The position numbers were made by a program, and so were the translations under genes. From JAIQFL01 sp035295745 (GTDB lineage: Bacteria; Acidobacteriota; Terriglobia; Bryobacterales; Bryobacteraceae), in the NCBI GenBank assembly GCA_035295745.1, contig DATGIL010000103.1:1-29658 (forward strand): a stretch of 29,658 nt of DNA, written 5' to 3'. The notes beneath the pieces were generated by a model. The model made no database searches and was not told where the DNA came from. It was given only the letters and a program-made list of their open reading frames with translations. This document shows positions 1 to 6,644 of this stretch, one piece after another. Positions within the stretch are counted from its first letter, which is position 1. Each line of letters opens with the position of its first letter.

Positions 1-1331
1 TTCTCGCTGGCCATCGGTCGCTCGCCCTGAACCACGTGGATCTCGACGCTAGGCTGCCCGTCGGCCGCCGTCGTGTACGTCTCCGCCTTGCGGGTGGGGA
101 TGGTCGTGTTGCGCTCGATCAGCTTGGTGAACACGCCGCCCATGGTCTCGATGCCGAGCGAAAGCGGAGTGACATCCAGCAGCAGTACGTCTTTGACTTC
201 GCCGCCCAGAACGCCGCCCTGAACCGCGGCGCCGACCGCCACCACTTCATCGGGATTCACACCCTTGTGGGGTTCGCGGCCGAAGAGGTCACGCACAATC
301 GCCTGAATCCGCGGCATGCGGGTCTGTCCGCCTACCAGCACTACCTCATTGATCTGCGAAGGAGTGACATTCGCGTCCTTCATGGCCTGCTTGCACGGGC
401 CCACGGAGCGCTGCAGAATGTCTTCCACCATCTGCTCAAACCGGGCGCGGGTGAGCTTCATCTGCAAGTGCTTCGGGCCGGTCGCGTCCGCCGTAACGAA
501 CGGCAGATTGATGTCCGACTCGAGCAGCGTGGAAAGCTCCATCTTGGTCTTCTCGGCGGCTTCCTTCAGGCGCTGTAACGCCATCTGGTCCTTGGAGAGA
601 TCGATTCCGCTTTCCTTCTTGAATTCGCTGACGATCCAGTCGATGATCCTCTGGTCGATATTGTCGCCGCCCAGGTGGGTGTCGCCATTGGTGGACTTCA
701 CTTCCACCACGCCATCGCCGACTTCGAGGATCGAGATATCGAAGGTGCCGCCGCCGAAATCGTAGACGGCGATCGTCTCGTTGGTCTTCTTGTCGAGCCC
801 GTAAGCCAGCGCGGCCGCAGTGGGCTCGTTGATGATGCGCATCACTTCGAGACCGGCGATCTTCCCGGCGTCCTTCGTGGCCTGGCGTTGCGCGTCGTTG
901 AAATATGCCGGGACGGTGATGACCGCCTGCGTGACCTTTTCACCCAAATAAGACTCGGCGGCCTCCTTCAACTTGGTGAGGATCATGGCCGAGATTTCGG
1001 GAGGGGACTGCTTCTTGCCGGAGATCTCCACGCGAGCGTCGCCATTGTCGCCGCGGACCACCTTGTACGGAACCATCTTCATCTCTTCGTTGACTTCGTC
1101 ATAGCGCCGTCCCATGAAGCGCTTGATCGAGAAGACGGTGTTTTCCGGGTTGGTAATGGACTGCCGTTTGGCTACCTGACCCACCAGCCGTTCGCCGCTC
1201 TTGGTGAACGCCACGACGGAAGGAGTGGTGCGGGCGCCTTCCTGATTTGCGATGACCGTGGGCTGTCCAGCCTCCATTACGGCGACCACCGAGTTCGTGG
1301 TTCCCAGGTCAATGCCAATAATTTTTCCCAT
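1..1331 (-). CDS. dnaK: Molecular chaperone DnaK (Hsp70), N-terminal 443 residues; C-terminus lies outside the window
   Basis: DnaK is the ATP-driven cytoplasmic Hsp70 chaperone that works with DnaJ and GrpE. The reverse-strand translation starts MGKIIGIDLGTTNS, the phosphate-1 loop of Hsp70. It continues with the second phosphate motif YDFGGGTFD (DLGGGTFD in most DnaKs) and the adenosine motif VVLVGGQTRMP. The whole nucleotide-binding domain and the linker DVTPLSLGIET are present, and the frame runs open off the left edge inside the substrate-binding domain. The ATG at 1331 is the only plausible start. An AGGAGG ribosome site lies at 1350-1345, about 13 bases upstream, which is rather long. 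A near-consensus sigma-70-type promoter lies upstream. No frameshift was seen in the visible part. Confidence 0.97.
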   Translation of the reverse strand, partial: MGKIIGIDLGTTNSVVAVMEAGQPTVIANQEGARTTPSVVAFTKSGERLVGQVAKRQSITNPENTVFSIKRFMGRRYDEVNEEMKMVPYKVVRGDNGDARVEISGKKQSPPEISAMILTKLKEAAESYLGEKVTQAVITVPAYFNDAQRQATKDAGKIAGLEVMRIINEPTAAALAYGLDKKTNETIAVYDFGGGTFDISILEVGDGVVEVKSTNGDTHLGGDNIDQRIIDWIVSEFKKESGIDLSKDQMALQRLKEAAEKTKMELSTLLESDINLPFVTADATGPKHLQMKLTRARFEQMVEDILQRSVGPCKQAMKDANVTPSQINEVVLVGGQTRMPRIQAIVRDLFGREPHKGVNPDEVVAVGAAVQGGVLGGEVKDVLLLDVTPLSLGIETMGGVFTKLIERNTTIPTRKAETYTTAADGQPSVEIHVVQGERPMASE

Positions 1332-1420
1332 GTTTTCTTCAAAGCCTCCTACGGAATTGATGATTAAGATTGCGGATTGAGCTCCGAGGGCGCCCCTCAG
1401 GAGTCCATTAGCACAAACTC

Positions 1421-1449
1421 ATTATGAAACTTTAGTGCGTTATTGTCAA
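1421..1449 (-). promoter_or_regulatory. Predicted vegetative promoter of dnaK
   Basis: On the minus strand there is a perfect -35 hexamer TTGACA (1449-1444), a 17-base spacer, and a -10 hexamer CATAAT (1426-1421) that matches TATAAT in five of six bases. Transcription would start near 1414, about 80 bases before the dnaK ATG. No CIRCE operator (TTAGCACTC-N9-GAGTGCTAA) was found. There is only a loose dyad, GCACTAAA...TTTGTGC, around the -10 box, which could be an operator. Confidence 0.6.
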
Positions 1450-1477
1450 GTTTGCCCGCAGAGAAAAATCAGAGGGG

Positions 1478-1846
1478 CTATTTGAGGCCCGCAAGTGCAC
1501 GATCCAAAAGGATTTGGACTAAACCGGCATGGCCGTCGAGGGGCGGAGTGGTCACCAAATTTATGCCGGGATGCGCCCGCGCGATCCGGCCGGCAATCGC
1601 CGGGAGGTCCCGCTCCAGGTGCAGGCCAAGGGTCAGGAAGTAAGGGATGACCACAATCCTCTGAATGCCCTCCTCGACCAGCCGGGCGACGGCGCCGTCC
1701 AGATCGGGCTTGCCCAATTCCAGAAATGCGGCTTCCACCCTCGGGAAGCCGCCAGCCCGCGCCAGTTCCGCCGCGACGAAACGAACTGCCTCATTCGCCG
1801 CTTCCACTCGCGATCCGTGGGCAAAGACTACGATCCCGGCGCTCAT
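1478..1846 (-). CDS. cbiX: CbiX/SirB-like sirohydrochlorin cobalto-/ferrochelatase, short single-domain form
   Basis: This family inserts Co2+ or Fe2+ into sirohydrochlorin for cobalamin or siroheme synthesis in the cytoplasm. At 122 residues the product has the length of the short chelatase (CbiX-S), which acts as a homodimer. The N-terminal motif VFAHGSR supplies metal-binding His10, and PYFLTLGLHLERDLP supplies the second His at 76, the spacing expected for CbiX-S. The gene overlaps the upstream secreted-protein gene by 4 bases (ATGA at 1846-1843), so it is probably translationally coupled. No other siroheme or cobalamin gene is in the window, so Co versus Fe specificity cannot be told. 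Confidence 0.82.
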   Translation of the reverse strand: MSAGIVVFAHGSRVEAANEAVRFVAAELARAGGFPRVEAAFLELGKPDLDGAVARLVEEGIQRIVVIPYFLTLGLHLERDLPAIAGRIARAHPGINLVTTPPLDGHAGLVQILLDRALAGLK

Positions 1847-2331
1847 GGCTGCGGGTTGGGGTTGGCGGCCCGGTATGCCGCGACCAGGCGGTCGAGAAGT
1901 TCATCGACACTGTTGAGCGCTTCGCGGGTAAGCACTTTGGAATCGGCCATCAGGATCGTCTCTACGGTCCAGGTGTCCGTGGCCGTTCGGATCTCCTTAT
2001 TGCGCGACAGAGCCACGGGCTGATAGACGCCGAGCGAGAGGCAGAGCGCGTACGGTCCGCGAGGCGCTCGTACCTGCAGGATCTTGATGCCGACAAACTC
2101 GGCGGCGGCATGGTCGACGGTGATGCCCGAATGGTCCAAGCGCCTCTCGATCTGCTCCTTCAGAGAGTTTGCGGTCAAGCCCTGCTTGACCAACTCCGGG
2201 TCAAGCACGTCAATGATCACGTTGACGGAATGGATGCCGCGCAGCGTAGCGCGATCCAAAGGCGCATCGCCGGCGGCCCGCGCGACCCACGGAATCAACA
2301 GCACACCCAGCCACACCAATTTCGAGTGCAT
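1843..2331 (-). CDS. Exported protein of unknown function upstream of cbiX
   Basis: The product has 162 residues. It begins with a Sec-type signal peptide (MHSKLVWLGVLLIPWVARA, cleavage likely after ARA near residue 20), followed by a soluble domain with alternating strands and helices and no membrane segment or cysteine-rich motif. I do not recognise the family. The mature part contains several beta-like stretches (VNVIIDVLDPELV, GIKILQVRAP, YALCLSLGVYQPVAL) and ends with a helix followed by a Pro-rich tail. It overlaps cbiX by 4 bases, so the two form a small operon. The start follows from the signal peptide and the lack of an upstream in-frame alternative with better context. Confidence 0.7.
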   Translation of the reverse strand: MHSKLVWLGVLLIPWVARAAGDAPLDRATLRGIHSVNVIIDVLDPELVKQGLTANSLKEQIERRLDHSGITVDHAAAEFVGIKILQVRAPRGPYALCLSLGVYQPVALSRNKEIRTATDTWTVETILMADSKVLTREALNSVDELLDRLVAAYRAANPNPQP

Positions 2332-2399
2332 ACTCTCATTTTACCGAAGGCATCACGCGGCTGCGCCGTTGGAACCGGGGCATAGGAAAATGAAGGAAC

Positions 2400-2453
2400 G
2401 AAGCCAATTGTTTGTTGAGCGGATTGGGGTTGCGCAGAATTGGGTTTGGCTTC
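2400..2453. repeat. Inverted repeat, 8 bp arms
   Basis: GAAGCCAA at 2400-2407 is exactly complementary to TTGGCTTC at 2446-2453, with a 38-base interior. It could fold as a hairpin or be the ends of a very small element. No coding potential is evident inside. Confidence 0.4.
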
Positions 2454-2465
2454 CTGGCCTGATGC

Positions 2466-2702
2466 GCCAAGACCGTGAGGGAGCGGCCGCCCTCCGATTC
2501 GTGATCGCTTGCTGACGCGCGCGGCTCGCAGCGAGCCATGATCGAGGCGCGCGCGGCTCGCAACGAGCCACGACCGTGAGGGAGTGATTTTTCGGGCGAT
2601 CGGGCATCGCTTGCTTACGCGCGCGGCTCGCAACGAGCTACGATCGTGGGGGGTGGTTTTCGAAGCGATCGGGGCTGTCGCTTGCTGACGCGCGCGGCTC
2701 GT
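2466..2702. repeat. Degenerate GC-rich direct repeat, about 70-base period
   Basis: The core GCGCGCGGCTCGCAACGAGC recurs with variation at about 2517-2536, 2549-2568 and 2619-2638, and is truncated at 2689-2701. Around it, segments such as gaccgtgagggag and cgatcgggcatcgcttgct also recur. Spacings between cores are 32, 70 and 71 bases, so one unit has lost about half its length. Each core contains the small palindrome GCTCGcaaCGAGC and could form a hairpin. From memory, similar sequences are dispersed in Solibacter-type genomes; that was not checked here. Confidence 0.7.
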
Positions 2703-2896
2703 AGGTATCTTGGGTGCGGCGAACGTGGACGCCACTGGGGGCGATTTGGTGAGGGTGTTCATCCACAAGGGATAGCAGGGTGGGGGGCTGGAGTCTGAAA
2801 TTGAAGGGCTGTAAGTAGGTGAGGAGGTTGAGAGAAGATTTCAGCAGAAGGCGTGATTGTCTTTACGGCCCTCGGCGGAACTCTGACAGCAGGCGG

Positions 2897-3604
2897 TTAG
2901 GCCTGTTTCACATCCCCGGCCACCCGGAACCCCAGGTTTAGAGGCTGCTCGTCCGGCTGGTTGAAGAATACGACGAGCGCGCGTACCAGCGAAGGGTGTA
3001 GAAGGAACCGCCCCGCCACACGTACGTCCCTCTGCCCTCGGAATACTCCGTGGGATTTGTCCTCGTGGCTTTCGACCATCGTGGAGTTGAGGCCGGCCAC
3101 CACGCGCAGTTCGGGCATCTCCCAGAGAGTCCACGGGCGCTCTTCGGTGAACGTCGCGCCGGGCACCTTGCCGTAAAGTTCGGTGAACAGGCTGGCGTAC
3201 TGCTTCCACTTCGGCCAGTAGGGCGGAGCAGGCTTCTTTCCGTCTCCCTCGCATTCGGCGAAATAGGCGAGGCAGGTCTTCCGATTGATGTCGTGATTTC
3301 CGGGGACGATGGCAATGTGATGGCGCGGAATGGCGAGGTACTGCGAGAGTGAGTCGAGCAGTTGCAGGAAGTCGTCGAACTCTGTCTTCATCCCCCACTC
3401 GGCCAGATCTCCAGTGACCACGATCGCTTCGGGGATCACGTGGTGGTCTTTTTTGAGGAGGTCGAGATCGATCTCGAGGCGCTTGATGAGAGTATCGAAC
3501 TGATCGTCCTCCGCCGTGGTGTGAAGGTTGCCGAAGCGGTGGTTTCGCCCGAACTGCGTGTCTGAAAGGTGAAGTAGAGTGACTGAGTCGCGGGCCGGGA
3601 TCAT
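2897..3604 (-). pseudogene. Truncated calcineurin-like metallophosphoesterase joined to a frameshifted FGE-sulfatase (C-lectin fold) C-terminus
   Basis: The reading frame from ATG 3604 encodes a calcineurin-like phosphoesterase N-terminus: HLSDTQFG (Asp15, with Gln17 in the usual His position), VTGDLAEWG (Asp66) and VPGNHD (Asn103-His104). It stops resembling the family after about residue 180, and the C-terminal metal-binding His motifs are missing. The 3' part (about 3050-2897) instead matches the C-terminal signature of formylglycine-generating-enzyme domains: VWRGGSFY and RWYARSSY in one frame, then FFNQPDEQPLNLGFRVAGD in the frame of the phosphoesterase. One base lost near 2968 explains the switch. 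Such phosphoesterase domains are known at the N-terminus of STAND-type conflict proteins, and FGE domains at the C-terminus of large multidomain proteins. I infer an internal deletion relic. No good ribosome site is visible. A short functional protein cannot be excluded. Confidence 0.65.
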
Positions 3605-3683
3605 ATTTCGGTAATGATACCAGTGTGTGTCCCAATCGAGAGAAGAAGAACGTCTTCTTAAGCCGGACTGGTGCACGGCTCGA

Positions 3684-3733
3684 AAAGCGTCGACAAGAGT
3701 GTCGACGCGGCAAACATGAGTGTTTGCGCCACG
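3684..3733 (+). repeat. REP-like double-hairpin repeat, copy 1
   Basis: This is a 50-base element made of two adjacent imperfect palindromes: GCGTCGAC-aagagt-GTCGACGC (3687-3708) followed by GGCAAACA-tgag-TGTTTGCGCC (3709-3730). The same sequence, with compensating changes in the stems, occurs at 6449-6498 (inverted) and 6595-6644. It lies between the broken phosphoesterase gene and the 69-residue gene, and the stems would form in RNA of either direction. Confidence 0.85.
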
Positions 3734-3764
3734 AAAAGGGTCGATCTGGTAATATAGGAAAGTT

Positions 3765-3974
3765 ATGGCAATTCCGAATGTGAAGCGGTTCCGGCCCTTT
3801 TGCCCGACCTGCAATGATACTTTTACGTTGATGGCCGTTCTGCCGAAAGAGCTGGACGTGGACAAGTACATCTCCGAAGCTGTGGCACGCCACGATCACA
3901 AGGCGTTCCAGGATGCCAAGGTACAGCAGTTCAAAGTCCGCGTCGGTCAGCAGAAGCAGAAGAAGGCCAAGTAG
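3765..3974 (+). CDS. Small basic protein with a CxxC motif, unknown function
   Basis: The product has 69 residues, beginning MAIPNVKRFRPFCPTCNDTF, with one CPTC pair (residues 13-16) that could be redox-active or half of a zinc site. It ends in a Lys/Gln-rich tail (VGQQKQKKAK). No signal peptide or membrane segment is seen. Support for a real gene comes from a strong GC preference at third codon positions, like the neighbours, and an AGGA ribosome site at 3756-3759, five bases before the ATG. It sits just downstream of a palindromic repeat and converges with the HEAT-repeat gene. I do not recognise the family. A nucleic-acid-binding role would fit the charge but is only a guess. Confidence 0.6.
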   Translation: MAIPNVKRFRPFCPTCNDTFTLMAVLPKELDVDKYISEAVARHDHKAFQDAKVQQFKVRVGQQKQKKAK

Positions 3975-3975
3975 T

Positions 3976-3992
3976 CTCCTCGAATCGGGGAG
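3976..3992. terminator. Hairpin between convergent genes
   Basis: CTCCTCG (3976-3982), loop AAT, CGGGGAG (3986-3992) give a 7-bp stem with one G-U pair, directly after the stop of the 69-residue gene and before the convergent stop at 4011. There is no T-run on either side, so it is at best a weak or factor-assisted terminator or an mRNA 3'-end stabiliser. Confidence 0.3.
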
Positions 3993-4010
3993 TGCCCGCC
4001 TGCCGAGGGG

Positions 4011-5276
4011 TCAAAAGCGCGCCTGCAGGGTGCGCTGCGACCGCAGCGCTTCGCGCGCGACTTCGGGATCGGGATCGGTGGCCAGCTTCTGGACTTCCGG
4101 AATGCTGGCCTTATCGCCGCTCCTGGCGAGCACTCCCAACAACCCAATCTTTTCATCCTTCGTTCCCGATTGCAGAGGGCGGTAGAGCGCGTTACGCACG
4201 CGATCTTCGCGCGCCGCTTCGACCAGGAACGGGAACGCCTCGCCTTTGTACGCCGACGAATTCAGATTATTGATCAGGAACTGCAGCGGGCTAAACTCGC
4301 TCAATTCGGTTTTGCCGAGCAGCACTTGCGCGAAGGCCAGCGATAGCCGCGGCGATGTCTTGTTCTCCTCCTGCCGGGCCTTCTCCAACATCGGCAGGTC
4401 GGAAGGAGTGCGCAGGCGAGCGTATCCTTCGGCAGCCGCCGCACGCAGCTTGTCGTCCTTGTCGTGAAGATACTGCGCGTAGAGGTTCCGGCTTGACGGT
4501 ACGGGCAACATGGCGATCGCGGTGAGCGACGCCCGCCGCACCTTGGCATCCCGCGCGCGGTTGAGCACATCGATCAGGTCGGGGACGGCACTGGTATTGC
4601 GCAGCAGGCCGGTGGCTTCAATCGCCGCACCTTGCACCTTTGAATCCAGATCGTGCAGCAGGAAGGTGATCCGCGGACCGGCCGACTCGTCGTGAATTTT
4701 CTCGAGCGCGATCAGCGATTCGTACATCACGTCGCTGTTCTTCGAATGCGCGGCTTCGAGGAGGTCGGGAACGGCGGCCCGGCCACGCAAAATGCCCAAC
4801 GCCCGCGCCGCATTGGCCCGCACCTCCATGCTCGCGCCGCCGCGGGCCAGGCTGCCGAGGGCGGTAATCACCTCCGGGCGTACGACCACAAACGGATCGA
4901 CCACCTGATCGTTGGTGTCGGTGAACTTGCCTTTGATGCTGGTGCCCACCCGGCGAACCGAGGACGCGAATCCGGTTTGCACGTACCCGGGCAGGTAGAA
5001 GTTCACCAAGCCGTCGGTCGCACGGATCTGCACTTCGGGGTCGTTGTCTTGAGTGGCGAGCACCAGGGGATCGATGCTGTATTGCCCTCCGATTTCGGTG
5101 ATCTGCTTCACGGTCTCGATGCGCACTTCGAGGCTCGGATTCTTGAGCAATGCCTGGAGGCGCGGAAAGGCGCTGGATCCCGCTTTCGCGATCTCGCGCA
5201 CGTCTTTGGGGCGCACTTCCTGAGCAAACGATAGGACTGCGGGCAGGAGCAGAAAAACCGCACGACAGAGGCGCAT
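4011..5276 (-). CDS. Exported HEAT-repeat protein
   Basis: The product has 421 residues. A Sec signal peptide (MRLCRAVFLLLPAVLSFA, residues 1-18) is followed by an alpha-solenoid of HEAT/PBS-lyase-type repeats across most of the chain. Recurrent helices of the kind VRIETVKQITEIG, EVRANAARALGIL, KVQGAAIEATGLL, KVRRASLTAIAML and KLRAAAAEGYARL recur every 30-40 residues. A less regular insertion near residues 95-135 (VRRVGTSIKGKF...) interrupts the array. HEAT solenoids usually act as protein-binding scaffolds. Export suggests a periplasmic partner, but none is identifiable here. The gene is divergent from the LacI-type regulator, with 107 bases between the two starts. Confidence 0.85.
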   Translation of the reverse strand: MRLCRAVFLLLPAVLSFAQEVRPKDVREIAKAGSSAFPRLQALLKNPSLEVRIETVKQITEIGGQYSIDPLVLATQDNDPEVQIRATDGLVNFYLPGYVQTGFASSVRRVGTSIKGKFTDTNDQVVDPFVVVRPEVITALGSLARGGASMEVRANAARALGILRGRAAVPDLLEAAHSKNSDVMYESLIALEKIHDESAGPRITFLLHDLDSKVQGAAIEATGLLRNTSAVPDLIDVLNRARDAKVRRASLTAIAMLPVPSSRNLYAQYLHDKDDKLRAAAAEGYARLRTPSDLPMLEKARQEENKTSPRLSLAFAQVLLGKTELSEFSPLQFLINNLNSSAYKGEAFPFLVEAAREDRVRNALYRPLQSGTKDEKIGLLGVLARSGDKASIPEVQKLATDPDPEVAREALRSQRTLQARF

Positions 5277-5327
5277 GCTTCTATGCTATCGCGCGCGCCG
5301 ATGGAATGTCCCGGCCGTGCCGCAACC

Positions 5328-5336
5328 TGATATACT
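5328..5336 (+). promoter_or_regulatory. Extended -10 promoter element upstream of the LacI-type gene
   Basis: TGATATACT has the extended -10 arrangement TG-N-TATACT, with five of six matches to TATAAT. It lies about 48 bases upstream of the ATG at 5384. No good -35 hexamer is seen, which is acceptable for extended -10 promoters. Confidence 0.35.
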
Positions 5337-5383
5337 CGGCGTTCTGGCCTCACCGTGCGCCCGCCACGCGCATCGTAATCTCT

Positions 5384-6412
5384 ATGTCTAACATTCCTCA
5401 TGCTCCCGTTCGACTGAAAGACATAGCCCGTGATCTCAATGTCTCCGTGATGACCGTCTCGAAGGTCGTGCGCGGATGCGCCGACGTAGGCGCTGAGACG
5501 CGTAGCCGGGTACTGGCCCGGATCAAGGAGCTGAATTACCAACCCAACTGGGTGGCGCGCAGCCTGGCTGCCCGCCGCACTTTCATGATCGGACTGATCG
5601 TGCCCGATCTGATGCACTCATTCTTTGCCGAGATTGCGAAAGGCGTGTCCACCACGATTCGCCCGCTTGGGTACGACGTGGTGATCTGCAATTCGGAAGA
5701 GGATTGCGCGGTGGAATCGAGCGAGGTGGATCGTCTGCTGGCGAGGCAGGTGGATGGTCTGATTCTGGCCTCGGCGCAACCGCCTTCTTCCATGGACGTA
5801 TTCGCGAGGATTGAAGCGCGTAGCGTGCCGTACGTCTTAGTAGACCGCCGGTTCGTGGCGGCGAGTGCCCCGTATGTGGGCGCTGACGATGAAGCCATCG
5901 GCCGCCTGGCGACCCGGCATCTGATTGAGCGAGGCTGCCGCAAGATCGCGCATATCGCCGGCCCGTCATTGACGACAGGATTGGGGCGGCTCAAGGGATA
6001 TCGCGACGAATTGGCGGCGGCCGGCATGACGGTCGAAGATTCCTACGTGGTGAGTGCCATGGACGATGCGACTGGCTATGAGGCTGCCCGCCAGTTGCTG
6101 ACGCGCTCTCCGCGTCCCGATGGCATCTTCGGATACAACGACCCCACCGCCGCCGGCGCCATGAAGGCAATCTTGGAGGCGGGCATAGGCATTCCCCAGT
6201 CGATCAAGGTGATCGGCGTGGGCAACGTGCATTATTCGGATCTGCTGCGCGTGCCGCTCTCGACGATCGATCAGAGCAGTGCCAGCATCGGGCAGCAGGC
6301 GGCCGAGATTCTGGTGAAGGCAATCGGCTCGAAGCGGCGCCGTCCTCCGCGCACGGTGATCATTTCTCCCACTCTGATTGCCCGCGAGTCGACCGGGGAA
6401 ACGCCAGCATAG
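5384..6412 (+). CDS. LacI-family transcriptional regulator
   Basis: The product has 342 residues. The N-terminal helix-turn-helix reads RLKDIARDLNVSVMTVSKV (residues 10-28), followed by the hinge helix region NWVARSLAARRTFMIGLIVPDL. The rest is a periplasmic-binding-protein-like effector domain (DGLILASA, RRFVAASAPYVGADDEAIGRLATRHLI, DGIFGYNDPTAAGAMKA, STIDQSS). Members bind palindromic operators as dimers and respond to sugars or other small ligands. The ATG at 5384 is chosen because LacI proteins begin within about 10 residues of the HTH; the frame is open back to 5150 but this lies antisense to the HEAT gene. The ligand cannot be predicted, since no sugar operon is adjacent. Confidence 0.92.
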   Translation: MSNIPHAPVRLKDIARDLNVSVMTVSKVVRGCADVGAETRSRVLARIKELNYQPNWVARSLAARRTFMIGLIVPDLMHSFFAEIAKGVSTTIRPLGYDVVICNSEEDCAVESSEVDRLLARQVDGLILASAQPPSSMDVFARIEARSVPYVLVDRRFVAASAPYVGADDEAIGRLATRHLIERGCRKIAHIAGPSLTTGLGRLKGYRDELAAAGMTVEDSYVVSAMDDATGYEAARQLLTRSPRPDGIFGYNDPTAAGAMKAILEAGIGIPQSIKVIGVGNVHYSDLLRVPLSTIDQSSASIGQQAAEILVKAIGSKRRRPPRTVIISPTLIARESTGETPA

Positions 6413-6448
6413 CGGCCCACCGGCGTATGAGATTTTTCGGGGGCAGAT

Positions 6449-6498
6449 GTGGCGCAAACACTTCTGTTTGCCGCGTCGAGACTCTTCTCGACGCTTTT
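6449..6498 (-). repeat. REP-like double-hairpin repeat, copy 2 (inverted)
   Basis: This is the reverse complement of the 50-base element described at 3684-3733. It faces copy 3 (6595-6644) across a 96-base spacer, so the pair forms a 196-base composite with inverted ends, similar in layout to bacterial BIMEs or small MITE-like elements. The spacer shows no gene. Confidence 0.85.
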
Positions 6499-6594
6499 CA
6501 CACCGATACCAAATCTGCCGCACGGAGTATTATCGACGCCGCCATATTGAGGATCGAAGACCATTTTGTGGCCCTGGATTTCGCGGCACCTCGC

Positions 6595-6644
6595 AAAGCG
6601 TCGAGAAGAGTCTCGACGCGGCAAACACGAGTGTTTGCGCCACG
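6595..6644 (+). repeat. REP-like double-hairpin repeat, copy 3
   Basis: It has the same orientation as copy 1: GCGTCGAGA-aga-GTCTCGACGC-type stem (6598-6619), then GGCAAACAC-GA-GTGTTTGCGCC (6620-6641). Relative to copy 1 the first stem has changed on both arms, so pairing is conserved while sequence drifts. This indicates selection or mechanism for the hairpin. Its 3' end overlaps the likely start of the hydrolase gene. Confidence 0.85.

Larger units (their letters stand above)
2332..2896. other. Gene-free stretch with decayed repeats
   Basis: Between the secreted-protein gene and the truncated phosphoesterase there is no convincing coding sequence. Open frames on the minus strand (for example 2295-2768) translate into low-complexity Arg/Ser/Ala runs produced by the GC-rich repeat at 2466-2702. 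The left part holds an 8-bp inverted repeat (2400-2453). The right part (2703-2896) shows nothing recognisable and is less GC-rich and G-biased on the plus strand. The region looks like a site of past insertions and deletions, in keeping with the broken gene next to it. Confidence 0.6.

Noticed and set aside
36..1367. Plus-strand open frames across dnaK (for example 36-578 and 675-1367)
   Set aside because: They are antisense to an unmistakable DnaK sequence and show only the pseudo-coding composition of a GC-rich complement.
1405..1445. CIRCE-like operator upstream of dnaK
   Set aside because: TTAGCAC is present, but the right half matches poorly and the spacing is 16 rather than 9 bases.
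2466..2702. CRISPR array
   Set aside because: Units are degenerate, spacings are irregular (32, 70, 71) and the intervening sequence is itself repeated, so there are no unique spacers and no cas genes.
2295..2768. Minus-strand open frame of 157 codons
   Set aside because: Its sequence is Arg/Ser/Ala-rich repetition created by the GC repeat, overlaps the start of the secreted-protein gene, and has no ribosome site or recognisable domain.
2897..3060. Active diversity-generating retroelement
   Set aside because: The FGE-like tail resembles a variable region, but no reverse transcriptase, template repeat or accessory gene is in the window, and the tail is frameshifted. Kept only as a question within the relic finding.
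2841..3899. 352-codon minus-strand open frame over the phosphoesterase
   Set aside because: Different frame from the one containing the phosphoesterase motifs; low-complexity Arg/Pro-rich product.
5150..5383. Upstream start of the LacI-type gene at 5150
   Set aside because: The extra 78 residues are antisense to the HEAT gene and have no LacI character; the HTH fits a start at 5384.
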